From the NCBI RefSeq assembly GCF_019249725.2, contig NZ_CP137559.1, positions 2,067,501 to 2,131,500 of the forward strand: a stretch of DNA of 64,000 nt, written 5' to 3'. The notes below the pieces were generated by a model. The model ran no database searches. It was not told the origin of the DNA and was given only the letters and a program-made list of their open reading frames with translations. Shown one piece after another: positions 26,864 to 35,192 of the stretch (its first letter is position 1; each line of letters opens with the position of its first letter). A program made the position numbers and the translations under genes. This DNA comes from Segatella hominis. Its GTDB lineage: Bacteria > Bacteroidota > Bacteroidia > Bacteroidales > Bacteroidaceae.

Positions 26864-28969
26864 CTAGAAGTTATACCCGATGCTGAACATCCAGCTGCGG
26901 CGAGGCATCGGATAATGCCCTACGAGTTCATACTGCTTCGCCAGCAGGTTCTTCACATCCATCCTTACCTTCACGCCTCGCAGGGATTTGCCAAAGAGGT
27001 GTAGGTCGTCGAGCTGACGATAGAGCGTCAGTCCCATGTCCCAGTAACCCTCCACTTCGGTGCCTTCATAATGTTCATTGTTGGCCCATCGCTTGCTCAT
27101 TCCCTGTCCATGGAGCGAGACATTCACCCAAGGATTCTCCCACCCCAAGGCAATACTGCCCGAGTGCAGAGGGATATAGGCTACTTGATTGCCATAATAT
27201 TTGGACGAGCGATCGGTATGATTCACCACGTGCTGGTAGCTATACGACCCTTGCAGCGAGAGTTGCTGCCCCGGAGCCATCTGCCAGGTACTACGCAAAG
27301 AGGCATCCGCGCCAACGACATCAACACGTGCCATGTTCACAGTACGCCAAACGAACATATTGTAAGGAACGCCCACAATCTTGTCGGTCACCCGATTGCA
27401 ATAGCCGTCCAGCGTTGCTTGAACATTCCATCCCTTATAACGTAGAGATTCGCCGCTTCCCCCATCTCCCGAAGAAGTTTTTTTCCACGTAAGCCCGATA
27501 TTCAACTGCCGGGTTTTCTCAGGCTTCAAATCAGAACTTCCATAATGGAAGAAATAGTTCTCGTTGAAAGTAGGTACTCGGAAGATGTCCTTGTACGAAG
27601 CCCTGAGATAAAGCTCATCGCTGGCAGTACCATTCCCCAGGAGCCGATAAGAAAGCGAAAGCGATGGCGAAAGCCGGCGTGCATCCTTGGCAGCCTGTCC
27701 TGCTTTGGTAGGATTGGCGCTACCTTGCTGAGTCTCTATCTTGCGCCCCACGCTGTTGAGGTAAACCGAAGCCAGCATCCTGGCAAGAGCCACCCATCTT
27801 CCCTTCGCATATCGGGCGGAGAGCGACTGCAGGATGCCATGTCGATGAGGTCGCAGGTCGGTGGCGAGGGTGCTGTTGAGCGAGTTCATCATCCAGTCGG
27901 CAGAGTAATCCAGCGCCCAGCCATCATCCGGCATCCACATCAGTGCTGCCGAAGTATAATATTCCCTCTGCCAGTAGGTGGCATCATTGCGCCGATTTGC
28001 CACGAGCGTGTCCTGATAGGCAGAGCTCGCCCAGTTCATCTTGGCTTGCACCTTCAGCATCCAACGGTCATCAAGACTTCTGGCTTGCCATCTCGCCTGA
28101 GCAAAGACGTTGCGGTCGTGCAACTGCTCGGCAGCTACATCGGTGTAATATCTCACGATGCCAGGCAACTGTCGGTCGTTGTCATAATAGTAGAGCTTTG
28201 CCCACAATTGGCTCCGGCTCATGCCATCGGCTCGTCTGCCCATCATCCAGTGCATATTCAGTTCGCCATGCCCCGAGTTCATGCGACTGTTGGTTCTTCG
28301 CTCATGGGTAGTATATTTACCATTGTGCAAGATGAAAGGATAGTCGTTTTCGGCATAGGTATATTCACCCATCGCCTGGAGTGTGAACCTATCTGACAAC
28401 CTCTGCACATAGCGCAGATAAGGCGAGACATATCCGAAGGACCCCACCTGCAACTGAGTAGAGAGGTGAGGCTGCTTGCCGATGGGAATCTCGCTCATAG
28501 TCTCGATGGCAAGTAAAGCTGCCACCGAGGCTTGCCGAGCCGAAATGAAAATGTCGTCGTTGTCACCAATGGTGAGTCGCAATGTCTGCACTTGGTCGAG
28601 CGAATAACGGGACACATCAATTTCGCCGCCCTGACATTCGCTGAGCAGCACACCATCGTAACTCACACCCGTATGCCCCGCTCCGAATCCACGCACGGCT
28701 ACCGTCTTCATTCCTCCTGCCCCACCATAGTCGCGCAGATTGATGCCTGGCATGCGGTGCAATGCGTCTGCCATATCCGTAACGCCAAGCCTCAACATAT
28801 CCCCTTTGTCCAAAAGCTGGAGAGGCGATGTGCTCGTAAGTATCCAGTGCTGCCGAGCATTCACTTTTACTTCCTGCAAGTGCTCGGTACGAATGGAATC
28901 TTGCCCCATACTAACTTGCACATACAACAGTAGCAAGCCACCGAGACAAAACTTCCTCAATGTCTTCAT
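26864..28969 (-). CDS. btuB: TonB-dependent cobalamin receptor BtuB (copy 1)
   Basis: This is a 701-residue outer-membrane receptor. A signal peptide at 1-22 is followed by a TonB-box-like stretch (HLQEVKVNA, ~29-37), the plug (DALHRMPGINLRDYGG near 69-84, VAVRGFGAGHTGVSYDG near 91-107) and a 22-strand barrel ending with an aromatic residue (SIGYNF). With its BtuG partner it imports corrinoids using energy from TonB/ExbBD. Expression should fall when cobalamin binds the riboswitch at 29053-29260. It is only distantly similar to the second BtuB at 35193, mostly in the plug and C-terminus. Confidence 0.92.
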   Translation of the reverse strand: MKTLRKFCLGGLLLLYVQVSMGQDSIRTEHLQEVKVNARQHWILTSTSPLQLLDKGDMLRLGVTDMADALHRMPGINLRDYGGAGGMKTVAVRGFGAGHTGVSYDGVLLSECQGGEIDVSRYSLDQVQTLRLTIGDNDDIFISARQASVAALLAIETMSEIPIGKQPHLSTQLQVGSFGYVSPYLRYVQRLSDRFTLQAMGEYTYAENDYPFILHNGKYTTHERRTNSRMNSGHGELNMHWMMGRRADGMSRSQLWAKLYYYDNDRQLPGIVRYYTDVAAEQLHDRNVFAQARWQARSLDDRWMLKVQAKMNWASSAYQDTLVANRRNDATYWQREYYTSAALMWMPDDGWALDYSADWMMNSLNSTLATDLRPHRHGILQSLSARYAKGRWVALARMLASVYLNSVGRKIETQQGSANPTKAGQAAKDARRLSPSLSLSYRLLGNGTASDELYLRASYKDIFRVPTFNENYFFHYGSSDLKPEKTRQLNIGLTWKKTSSGDGGSGESLRYKGWNVQATLDGYCNRVTDKIVGVPYNMFVWRTVNMARVDVVGADASLRSTWQMAPGQQLSLQGSYSYQHVVNHTDRSSKYYGNQVAYIPLHSGSIALGWENPWVNVSLHGQGMSKRWANNEHYEGTEVEGYWDMGLTLYRQLDDLHLFGKSLRGVKVRMDVKNLLAKQYELVGHYPMPRRSWMFSIGYNF

Positions 28970-28998
28970 TCATTCTATTTTTTTATATTATTATCAAT

Positions 28999-29040
28999 AT
29001 CTCCATCACACACCCATCCCACGGGGGAGGATAGAATCAT
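28999..29040 (-). promoter_or_regulatory. Conserved element between riboswitch 1 and btuB
   Basis: This 42-bp stretch, containing CCATCCCACGGGG and GGATAGAATCAT, is almost identical to 37252-37293, which lies in the same place relative to riboswitch 2. It probably belongs to the expression platform. Confidence 0.7.
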
Positions 29041-29052
29041 AGCAGAAAACTA

Positions 29053-29260
29053 TGGCAACGGCAGGTCTTCTGACTTGCAACCTTCTTCAGCACTCCTCAT
29101 TCCTAAAGACTTCGTGAATGCAAAACTCATGACAAGCGGGCTGCCCGGGCTTCTCGCCCGATTCCCTTTTAATCACAACCCACTCCTTTCCGAGTAATCA
29201 TCTTTCCCAAGAAAAATATCATCCCTATAGCGGCATGATGTGGCAGTGAACCAATTGCGG
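29053..29260 (-). ncRNA. Cobalamin riboswitch 1
   Basis: On the minus strand the 3' end holds the B12 box AAGTCAGAAGACCTGCC (about 29062-29078). Upstream lie the conserved core GGGAATCGGGCGAGAAGCCC and the CACTGCCAC segment near 29240-29248. It lies between a promoter -7 element at 29263-29271 and btuB, so the operon is read through it from the first transcribed bases. Confidence 0.93.
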
Positions 29261-29262
29261 GA

Positions 29263-29271
29263 GCAAATTTA
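29263..29271 (-). promoter_or_regulatory. Promoter -7 element upstream of riboswitch 1
   Basis: TAAATTTGC on the minus strand, directly abutting the aptamer. The -33 element is not a clear match. Confidence 0.55.
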
Positions 29272-29346
29272 CGACATTTTTTCGGAAAAGACATCAACTT
29301 CATCGCCTTTTATTTGGTAATCTGCCATTTTATTTTTTGCACAAAA

Positions 29347-29423
29347 ATCAAGAAGGGCCGCTACCGCAAGTTGATGGAGGAATAAATATTCGGAAATGAA
29401 AAAGAAAAAATCGAAAATGATAA
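29347..29423 (+). repeat. Direct repeat, copy 2: orphan ettA 3' end
   Basis: This matches 25304-25380, including the last ~13 ettA codons, the stop codon and the A-rich tail, but no upstream ettA sequence. It sits between the promoter of operon 1 and the terminator shared with operon 2. Confidence 0.9.
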
Positions 29424-29429
29424 GAACCG

Positions 29430-29465
29430 AAAAAGCCCAGGGCAATTTACTCTGGGCTTATTTTA
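29430..29465. terminator. Bidirectional terminator
   Basis: AAGCCCAGGG pairs with CTCTGGGCTT around a short loop, with A-rich and T-rich flanks. It can end the minus-strand operon 2 and, ancestrally, plus-strand ettA transcription. Confidence 0.85.
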
Positions 29466-29501
29466 TTTTTCAAATATTCTACTGATAGATAGAAAGCGGA
29501 A

Positions 29502-32500
29502 TTATTTCACTACTACCTTGCGAGTAGAACCATCGCTCATGCGGATGATGTTGAGACCCTTCTGAGGAGCAGAGATGCGCTTGCCGTCAGCAGAAAAACG
29601 AGCCACCTCAACTGCACCATTAGTGGTAATATTCTTAATACCAGTAGCAGGAGTTACGGTTACTACGAATGTAGTTTCAGCTAACTTACCATTAGAGTTT
29701 ACCTTGATAGTTACTGCTGCTTCACCCTCCTTCTTTGGGGTGATGATAAGTGAACCATTCTGCATCTTTGCATCCAACACAGATGCATCACTGACAGTTT
29801 TCACACTCTTAACGATAGCAGCATCAAAGTTGTCTGCATCAGTGGCAAGATCTTTCAGATCAATAGTAGCAGTCTTATCAGCTGCCAAAGTCAAATCTCC
29901 TACAGGATTAGCAATCACAGGAGCTTCATTATCAGGGAAAACAGGCAATGATGGGAACCAATAGTTAGAAATCATTGGATATTCTGCAAGTTGTTTACCC
30001 TCTGCATCATACTTGCGAACCACATAAGTAGCATCAGTAAAGCCCTTGAACAAACTAACGTATGCATCATCACTTACAGGATCTACGCGGAATGAGCAAC
30101 CGTAGATATAGAAGCCATCAGCCGCATCTGTATAGTCAAGATACTTAGAGAACTTATTGTTGTCAATATCATACTTATAGATAGTATAGTTACTAAACCA
30201 AGAAGAGCTGCCGCCATTCCAATAAAGCACGTTCTGCTGATTGCTTGCGCAGAAACAATCAGGAGTCCAAGCATACCATGAATTAGCAGGTCCATAGATA
30301 CCTTCTGGCAAAACAATGATGGTCTGCTCCAAAGTGTTAGGATTAAGCTTTACGATTCTGTTATCAGCCTGTCCTGAACCCGATGTGGCAGCTAAACTCA
30401 ACCAGAGGTTTCCGTCTTTTGAAAGAACTACAGAACCAAAGCCCCATCCTTCAGGTGCAGCAATAGCCTGTTCAACCTTATCAGTATTGGCATCAATAAC
30501 AAGAAGACCACTCTTCTGGTGTACAGCGAATACACGATCGTTAACACGAATCATACTACCAATCTGTCCGCTATAAAGCTGATCGTAAGCACTACCTCCA
30601 CCATTTGTGGTTCCCTCCACACTACCAGCAATTTCCTGCTTATCGAGGTCGAGGATAAAGATACCATTGCTTGTACCAACATAGCCTTTATGCTCATCTA
30701 CGCCAAGAAAAGCACGGCCATCGGCATTGGTAGATATCGTCTGGATTTGCTTCTCCATCTTCATGGTCTTGGCGTCAAGAATATTGACACGACCACCGAC
30801 AACAGAAGCTCCAGGGTCTTTCTCCTGCTTTGACGTCACATAGAACTTATCGCCATAAATCTGGCCATATTGAGCAGTACATCCCAACTCTACACCAGGA
30901 TTCTCTTTCTGAACAACACGGTAAACCCACTCGCCATTATCAGTTAAGAAGTTGATAGTAGAGTTCTGATGACCATACCAGTCTTCATTAACAATAAATG
31001 TTCCCTTGGTATAGTCTGTATTAGCATTCTCATCATATACCAACTGGCAAGCACCAGTCTGAGTTGGCTGAGAGTAATCTATAATTGTACCAAGTACATC
31101 ACGTTCTGGCAATGTAATGCCTTCAATCTTCGTATTGGCAGGAAGATGATTATAAGCAGCACCATTCTTTACTACCTGGTACTCTCCATCAACGAACTTG
31201 ACTACAGGAGAAAGGTCTGTACTACAAATATCACTGTTCAGTAGACGAGATTTTGCAGACTCAGTAATCGTACCATTTATTACATTATATCCATAAGAAA
31301 CAACGTCTTTTGCCGCATCATCACTTTTAATATTAAGAGTAATACCATCTCCATTATTATAGAACACATTGTTAGCAAAATGTACATGTGGAGCATTCAC
31401 TACACAAATAAGACCATCTGAAGCCTTATCATTATCAGCAAAGGTACAAGATACAAGATTAAGATGTACCAAATCCTTATTAGGCAACTCCCAAATATTT
31501 AAGACACTACCCTCTCCTGTCATTTTAATGTTAGAAAAACGACAGTTGCTGATAGTAACATTTATATCCTTACTAGCTGATGTACCACTGATAGCACAAC
31601 CAACGCCATCACCATTTCCAGAGATACCATCAAAAACACACCTGTCAATAGTCAAACTTCCTCCTTTATAAGGAGCATAATAGAAAGCACTTTCTTGCAA
31701 ATTCTTAAAGACGAAATCAGTTATGCGGATTGTCTTATAATCACTCGGATAAGCATTCAAAGGAAGAGGACCATTTGTCAAGACAACACCATTGCCATTA
31801 ATAGTAACACTGGTGTTAATCTCTGCATAATCTAATATGCCCGATGTATCAAACTCAGTACCACGCAATCCCTCACGGAACTTAATAGTCTCGCCATCTG
31901 TTGCATTTTTCAGTGCCTCAGCAAATTCCTTTAAATTGTTTACTGTTGTGACCTTGCCTGTCTCTGCTGTTGCTGACTTTATCTTAGCTTTAGCAGAAGG
32001 AACAGTAAGAGTTGAAACATATTCGAGTTTTCCACTCATGTCATTGCTATACCAGTTTGACATATCTGAGATATAAGACCATCCATCAACACAACCACTG
32101 GTCAGTTCTCGTGAAGTTGCTCCTACTGACGAATAGCCATACGCTTGATCCAAAGAGTTAGTTGTCCAATAACTCCAATAGCCATTATACCAACCAGCAC
32201 ACCAGTGATCTGACGCATCATTAGAAGTAAACTTATCAAATGTATAATCTGCACAATTATAGGTACCAGCAGTAAGACTAAAGGAACTACTACCATTCAA
32301 TAGTTTGATGTTTCCATTCCCATTGATGTCATAGCCAAGTCCTCCAACAGCAGTACCATATTGAGTACCCTCATTCACTAACATATAAAAGCGTGGGTCG
32401 GCAGCAGCAACAGCTTTCAGCATATCCACACCAGTGGCTTTACCACTCCATCTATACCCCCACACTAAATTCGTGTTGTTACCTTTACCATCATCCCATT

Positions 32501-32699
32501 TTACAACGAGAGCAGCATGATTTCTACCATTTCCTACCCAATACTGGATATTATCAAAATCAATATTAGGCATGACTGAGGCTATCTCAGCCTTGGCACT
32601 TCTCGCTAATTTGCGAGGTACCCCCTGAACGCTGACTTGTGCAAATGCAAAAGTTGTGCACAAGAGCATCAATAAAAGAAAGTAAAGTTTCTTCTTCAT
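29502..32699 (-). CDS. Large secreted mosaic surface protein of the corrinoid operon
   Basis: The protein has 1065 residues with a signal peptide at 1-20. Four regions are visible: an N-terminal domain (~22-225, IQYWVGNGRNHAALVVKWDD, WGYRWSGKATGVDML); a right-handed beta-helix-like region (~255-480) with repeats like NVTISNCRFSNI and LNLVSCTFADN; a propeller-like region (~550-900, GQIYGDKFYVTSKQE, GRAFLGVDEHKGYVGTSNGIF) like the DUF5074/BtuG group; and an Ig-like/cadherin-like stretch (~910-1010) with a sorting-type tail (GLNIIRMSDGSTRKVVVK). It is the last gene of the second riboswitch operon, so a role in corrinoid capture at the cell surface is inferred, not known. Type IX secretion is possible from the tail. 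Confidence 0.72.
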   Translation of the reverse strand: MKKKLYFLLLMLLCTTFAFAQVSVQGVPRKLARSAKAEIASVMPNIDFDNIQYWVGNGRNHAALVVKWDDGKGNNTNLVWGYRWSGKATGVDMLKAVAAADPRFYMLVNEGTQYGTAVGGLGYDINGNGNIKLLNGSSSFSLTAGTYNCADYTFDKFTSNDASDHWCAGWYNGYWSYWTTNSLDQAYGYSSVGATSRELTSGCVDGWSYISDMSNWYSNDMSGKLEYVSTLTVPSAKAKIKSATAETGKVTTVNNLKEFAEALKNATDGETIKFREGLRGTEFDTSGILDYAEINTSVTINGNGVVLTNGPLPLNAYPSDYKTIRITDFVFKNLQESAFYYAPYKGGSLTIDRCVFDGISGNGDGVGCAISGTSASKDINVTISNCRFSNIKMTGEGSVLNIWELPNKDLVHLNLVSCTFADNDKASDGLICVVNAPHVHFANNVFYNNGDGITLNIKSDDAAKDVVSYGYNVINGTITESAKSRLLNSDICSTDLSPVVKFVDGEYQVVKNGAAYNHLPANTKIEGITLPERDVLGTIIDYSQPTQTGACQLVYDENANTDYTKGTFIVNEDWYGHQNSTINFLTDNGEWVYRVVQKENPGVELGCTAQYGQIYGDKFYVTSKQEKDPGASVVGGRVNILDAKTMKMEKQIQTISTNADGRAFLGVDEHKGYVGTSNGIFILDLDKQEIAGSVEGTTNGGGSAYDQLYSGQIGSMIRVNDRVFAVHQKSGLLVIDANTDKVEQAIAAPEGWGFGSVVLSKDGNLWLSLAATSGSGQADNRIVKLNPNTLEQTIIVLPEGIYGPANSWYAWTPDCFCASNQQNVLYWNGGSSSWFSNYTIYKYDIDNNKFSKYLDYTDAADGFYIYGCSFRVDPVSDDAYVSLFKGFTDATYVVRKYDAEGKQLAEYPMISNYWFPSLPVFPDNEAPVIANPVGDLTLAADKTATIDLKDLATDADNFDAAIVKSVKTVSDASVLDAKMQNGSLIITPKKEGEAAVTIKVNSNGKLAETTFVVTVTPATGIKNITTNGAVEVARFSADGKRISAPQKGLNIIRMSDGSTRKVVVK

Positions 32700-32760
32700 A
32701 CTTATTACCTTAAAATTAAACTTATAATAATTAACTATTTATTCTCTTATCACCAATCAT

Positions 32761-33999
32761 CTATTCACCTAATGGATCATCAGGTAAAGACGATTTAACT
32801 TCCACATGCAAGTCTTGTGCTCTCGCCACTTCCGTGGAAGTTTCTCCAACCCATCCGCAATACTGTCTCACTCCAGTATAGACTCTAATGAAATCAACCC
32901 CTGGCAGATGCACAGGATTTCCCTGCTTATCTACAGCCCAGGAAATATCAAAGGAACAGAGGTCTTGTTCCGCATTGGGATGATTATCAGCATATCCCCA
33001 CGGATAGGAATAAAGTACATAGTAGGTTCCTATATGACTTTCGTCCACTCCGTTTTGAGGCAACAAAGTTCCCTCAAACTTCATCTCATCAGCCTTAATC
33101 CACTCCGGGTAATAACTCTGCGTGTGGAATGAGTTCTTTGCTACATAGCCACTTTCACCACGATTATCCGTCCAAGGGATATACAAGGTATCGGTCAGCA
33201 TCCCCGTTACATCAGGGACCGGTTTATGGAAATCATCCGGACGGCGATACGTTATCTCATAGTTTTTGAGCGTTGCCGGCTTGTAATATTCACTGCCAGC
33301 CAACTCATACCACTCATCATCATCCGCCTTGCCATTACAGTTGCGGTCGAACGCCACCATTACAATGCCCGGTTCTGCCGAACCTCCTTTCATGTCCTTA
33401 TAGGCGGGAATATCGCTATAGAAAGCATTTCCTTTAATAAAGAAGTCTTTCTGCCCCGGCACATTGATGACGGTATGATCAAAACCGAAAGTAACATAAC
33501 CTCCGTAGGAACCTAACGAAATCATCACATCGTTGGTCAGATCATCTTCTGCTTTCTGGCGCATTGTCTCTTCATTATCGCCCTTTTCATAAATAGGCAT
33601 GGTATTGACAAACTGCCCTGGTGCAGGTCGATACTCATATACTTTAGCTGTATATGGACTATACTCAGTATCCTCATGTACCACCTGTACGGGAAAAATA
33701 TGCTTATATCCACGCTCCCCATCATCGAGGGAGAAAGTAAGCGTGTAAGTGCCTTCTTTTTCGGAAAGAAACACATAATCCCGATCCGTACTAAGCAGGG
33801 AATCCCGCCCATCTGAAGTCTGCACCGTCCATCGATAGCTCTTGCCCTCATAGGCTGGCGAAAGTCGGAGTTTACGCATGCGCTCTATGTAATAGTAGTC
33901 ATTGAGTCCCGATGAGACGTTTTCCAAGTCCTGATGGCAACTCGACAATCCCATCCCCAGCAACAAACTGATCAATATATCACATAATCTTATCTTCAT
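32761..33999 (-). CDS. PKD-like surface lipoprotein of the corrinoid operon
   Basis: The protein has 412 residues with a lipobox (LSSC, Cys near 21). The N-terminal ~100 residues resemble a PKD/Ig-like domain (YRWTVQTSDGRDSLLSTD, YTLTFSLDDGE). The remainder is a family-specific domain with a calcium-loop-like stretch DRNCNGKADDDEWYEL near 213-228 and conserved aromatic strands (YPWGYADNHPN). Proteins of this kind recur beside btuB/btuG genes in Bacteroidales. It lies 9 bp downstream of the BtuG-like gene and 61 bp before the 1065-residue gene. Function is unknown; corrinoid binding or receptor assembly is inferred from context. Confidence 0.72.
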   Translation of the reverse strand: MKIRLCDILISLLLGMGLSSCHQDLENVSSGLNDYYYIERMRKLRLSPAYEGKSYRWTVQTSDGRDSLLSTDRDYVFLSEKEGTYTLTFSLDDGERGYKHIFPVQVVHEDTEYSPYTAKVYEYRPAPGQFVNTMPIYEKGDNEETMRQKAEDDLTNDVMISLGSYGGYVTFGFDHTVINVPGQKDFFIKGNAFYSDIPAYKDMKGGSAEPGIVMVAFDRNCNGKADDDEWYELAGSEYYKPATLKNYEITYRRPDDFHKPVPDVTGMLTDTLYIPWTDNRGESGYVAKNSFHTQSYYPEWIKADEMKFEGTLLPQNGVDESHIGTYYVLYSYPWGYADNHPNAEQDLCSFDISWAVDKQGNPVHLPGVDFIRVYTGVRQYCGWVGETSTEVARAQDLHVEVKSSLPDDPLGE

Positions 34000-34008
34000 C
34001 GTCTTCCA

Positions 34009-35160
34009 TTATTTTGTAAGAAAACACATGTGGGCAGGAATATCCCCTGTCCTCACACTCCACTTTTTCACTCCATACCGATTATAGCAGTGCAACACCC
34101 CACTCGAAACATAGTTTTTGGCATCTGTCACGTAGATGTCATGTGTTTCCGGATGGATATTGATACCATAGGGGATGGTGATGTTTTTTTCCGACCCATC
34201 GGTAATAAACGAGTCGCTCACTTTCTTCAGGGTCTTTACATTGACGATACCATACGTGATGGTATTCTTCTGTGTATAGTTGTTCCACTCCGTGGCATAA
34301 TAATAGAGCGAATCGCCACTGATGCAGAAGTTGCTGCAAGGTATGTTGAGCGTATCAGTTACCTCCATCTCGTTGCGTCCTTTCTTTCTAACTAACACAT
34401 AGAGATTGGAGTGGATGTTCTGGTAATCTCCCCGGGAAGTTACCCAAAGTTTGCCGTACTTATCAGCTTTAATATGATGGAGATTGATACCCACTGGAAT
34501 TTTCTCTACTTGCTTGAATCCCTCTATTTCTATCACCGACACGGTCTTGTCATAATTGGGAGCCATATATCCTCCTGAATTTGCCACATAGATATACTGT
34601 CCCAACACACAAAGTTCATCGGGCTGGAATCCCACCGTACATTTAGCCACGGGCTTCAGCGAAAGCGTATCTATCTTATAGACTGCTCCTTGAACCGCAT
34701 CAGGGTTATTGAGCTGCACCGGTCCTACATAAGAAGTGGCATAGACATACCCCTTGTGAAAACGCACATAGCGCACATTTGGGATATTAACCTGCCCGAT
34801 GCGATGAGCTGTGCGAGCATCCAGCACCTCTATTTTATTAGAGCAATTGATGACGGCATAAATTCGGGAACCATATATCTGAATGTCATTGCCCACATCA
34901 CCCAATTCCTTGATAACATGAGGATTGCGCTCAGCATAGAGATTACGTACATAATACCCCTGTGAGAAATCAACATAATCGAGCGTACTCTTGTTGCTAC
35001 CCATGTTGCCCTCGTTGAGCAGGTACATGCCGATAATTTTCTGTCCCGGCTTCACCTCCTCGGGGATAATTTCGTACTCAGTAGGAACCACCACTTCATC
35101 TTCGCGGCAGCTTACCAAACATGTACCTATTAGTAAATATAGCAATAGCTTTTTCATCAT
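34009..35160 (-). CDS. BtuG-like lipoprotein (YncE-type propeller), copy 2
   Basis: The protein has 383 residues from the Met at 35160. A frame opening at 35190, just 2 bp after the btuB stop, would add MVARIKKNKN in front of the signal peptide, and the A-rich run before 35160 fits a Bacteroidota start region. The lipobox is LVSC. The propeller repeats are IYGSRIYAVINCSNKIEVLD, HKGYVYATSYVGPVQ, GQYIYVANSGGYM and YGKLWVTSRGDYQ. It is homologous to, but strongly diverged from, the product at 25661. Lying directly behind btuB copy 2, it should be the surface corrinoid-binding partner of that receptor. Confidence 0.8.
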   Translation of the reverse strand: MMKKLLLYLLIGTCLVSCREDEVVVPTEYEIIPEEVKPGQKIIGMYLLNEGNMGSNKSTLDYVDFSQGYYVRNLYAERNPHVIKELGDVGNDIQIYGSRIYAVINCSNKIEVLDARTAHRIGQVNIPNVRYVRFHKGYVYATSYVGPVQLNNPDAVQGAVYKIDTLSLKPVAKCTVGFQPDELCVLGQYIYVANSGGYMAPNYDKTVSVIEIEGFKQVEKIPVGINLHHIKADKYGKLWVTSRGDYQNIHSNLYVLVRKKGRNEMEVTDTLNIPCSNFCISGDSLYYYATEWNNYTQKNTITYGIVNVKTLKKVSDSFITDGSEKNITIPYGINIHPETHDIYVTDAKNYVSSGVLHCYNRYGVKKWSVRTGDIPAHMCFLTK

Positions 35161-35192
35161 GTTTTTATTTTTTTTGATGCGTGCCACCATTA

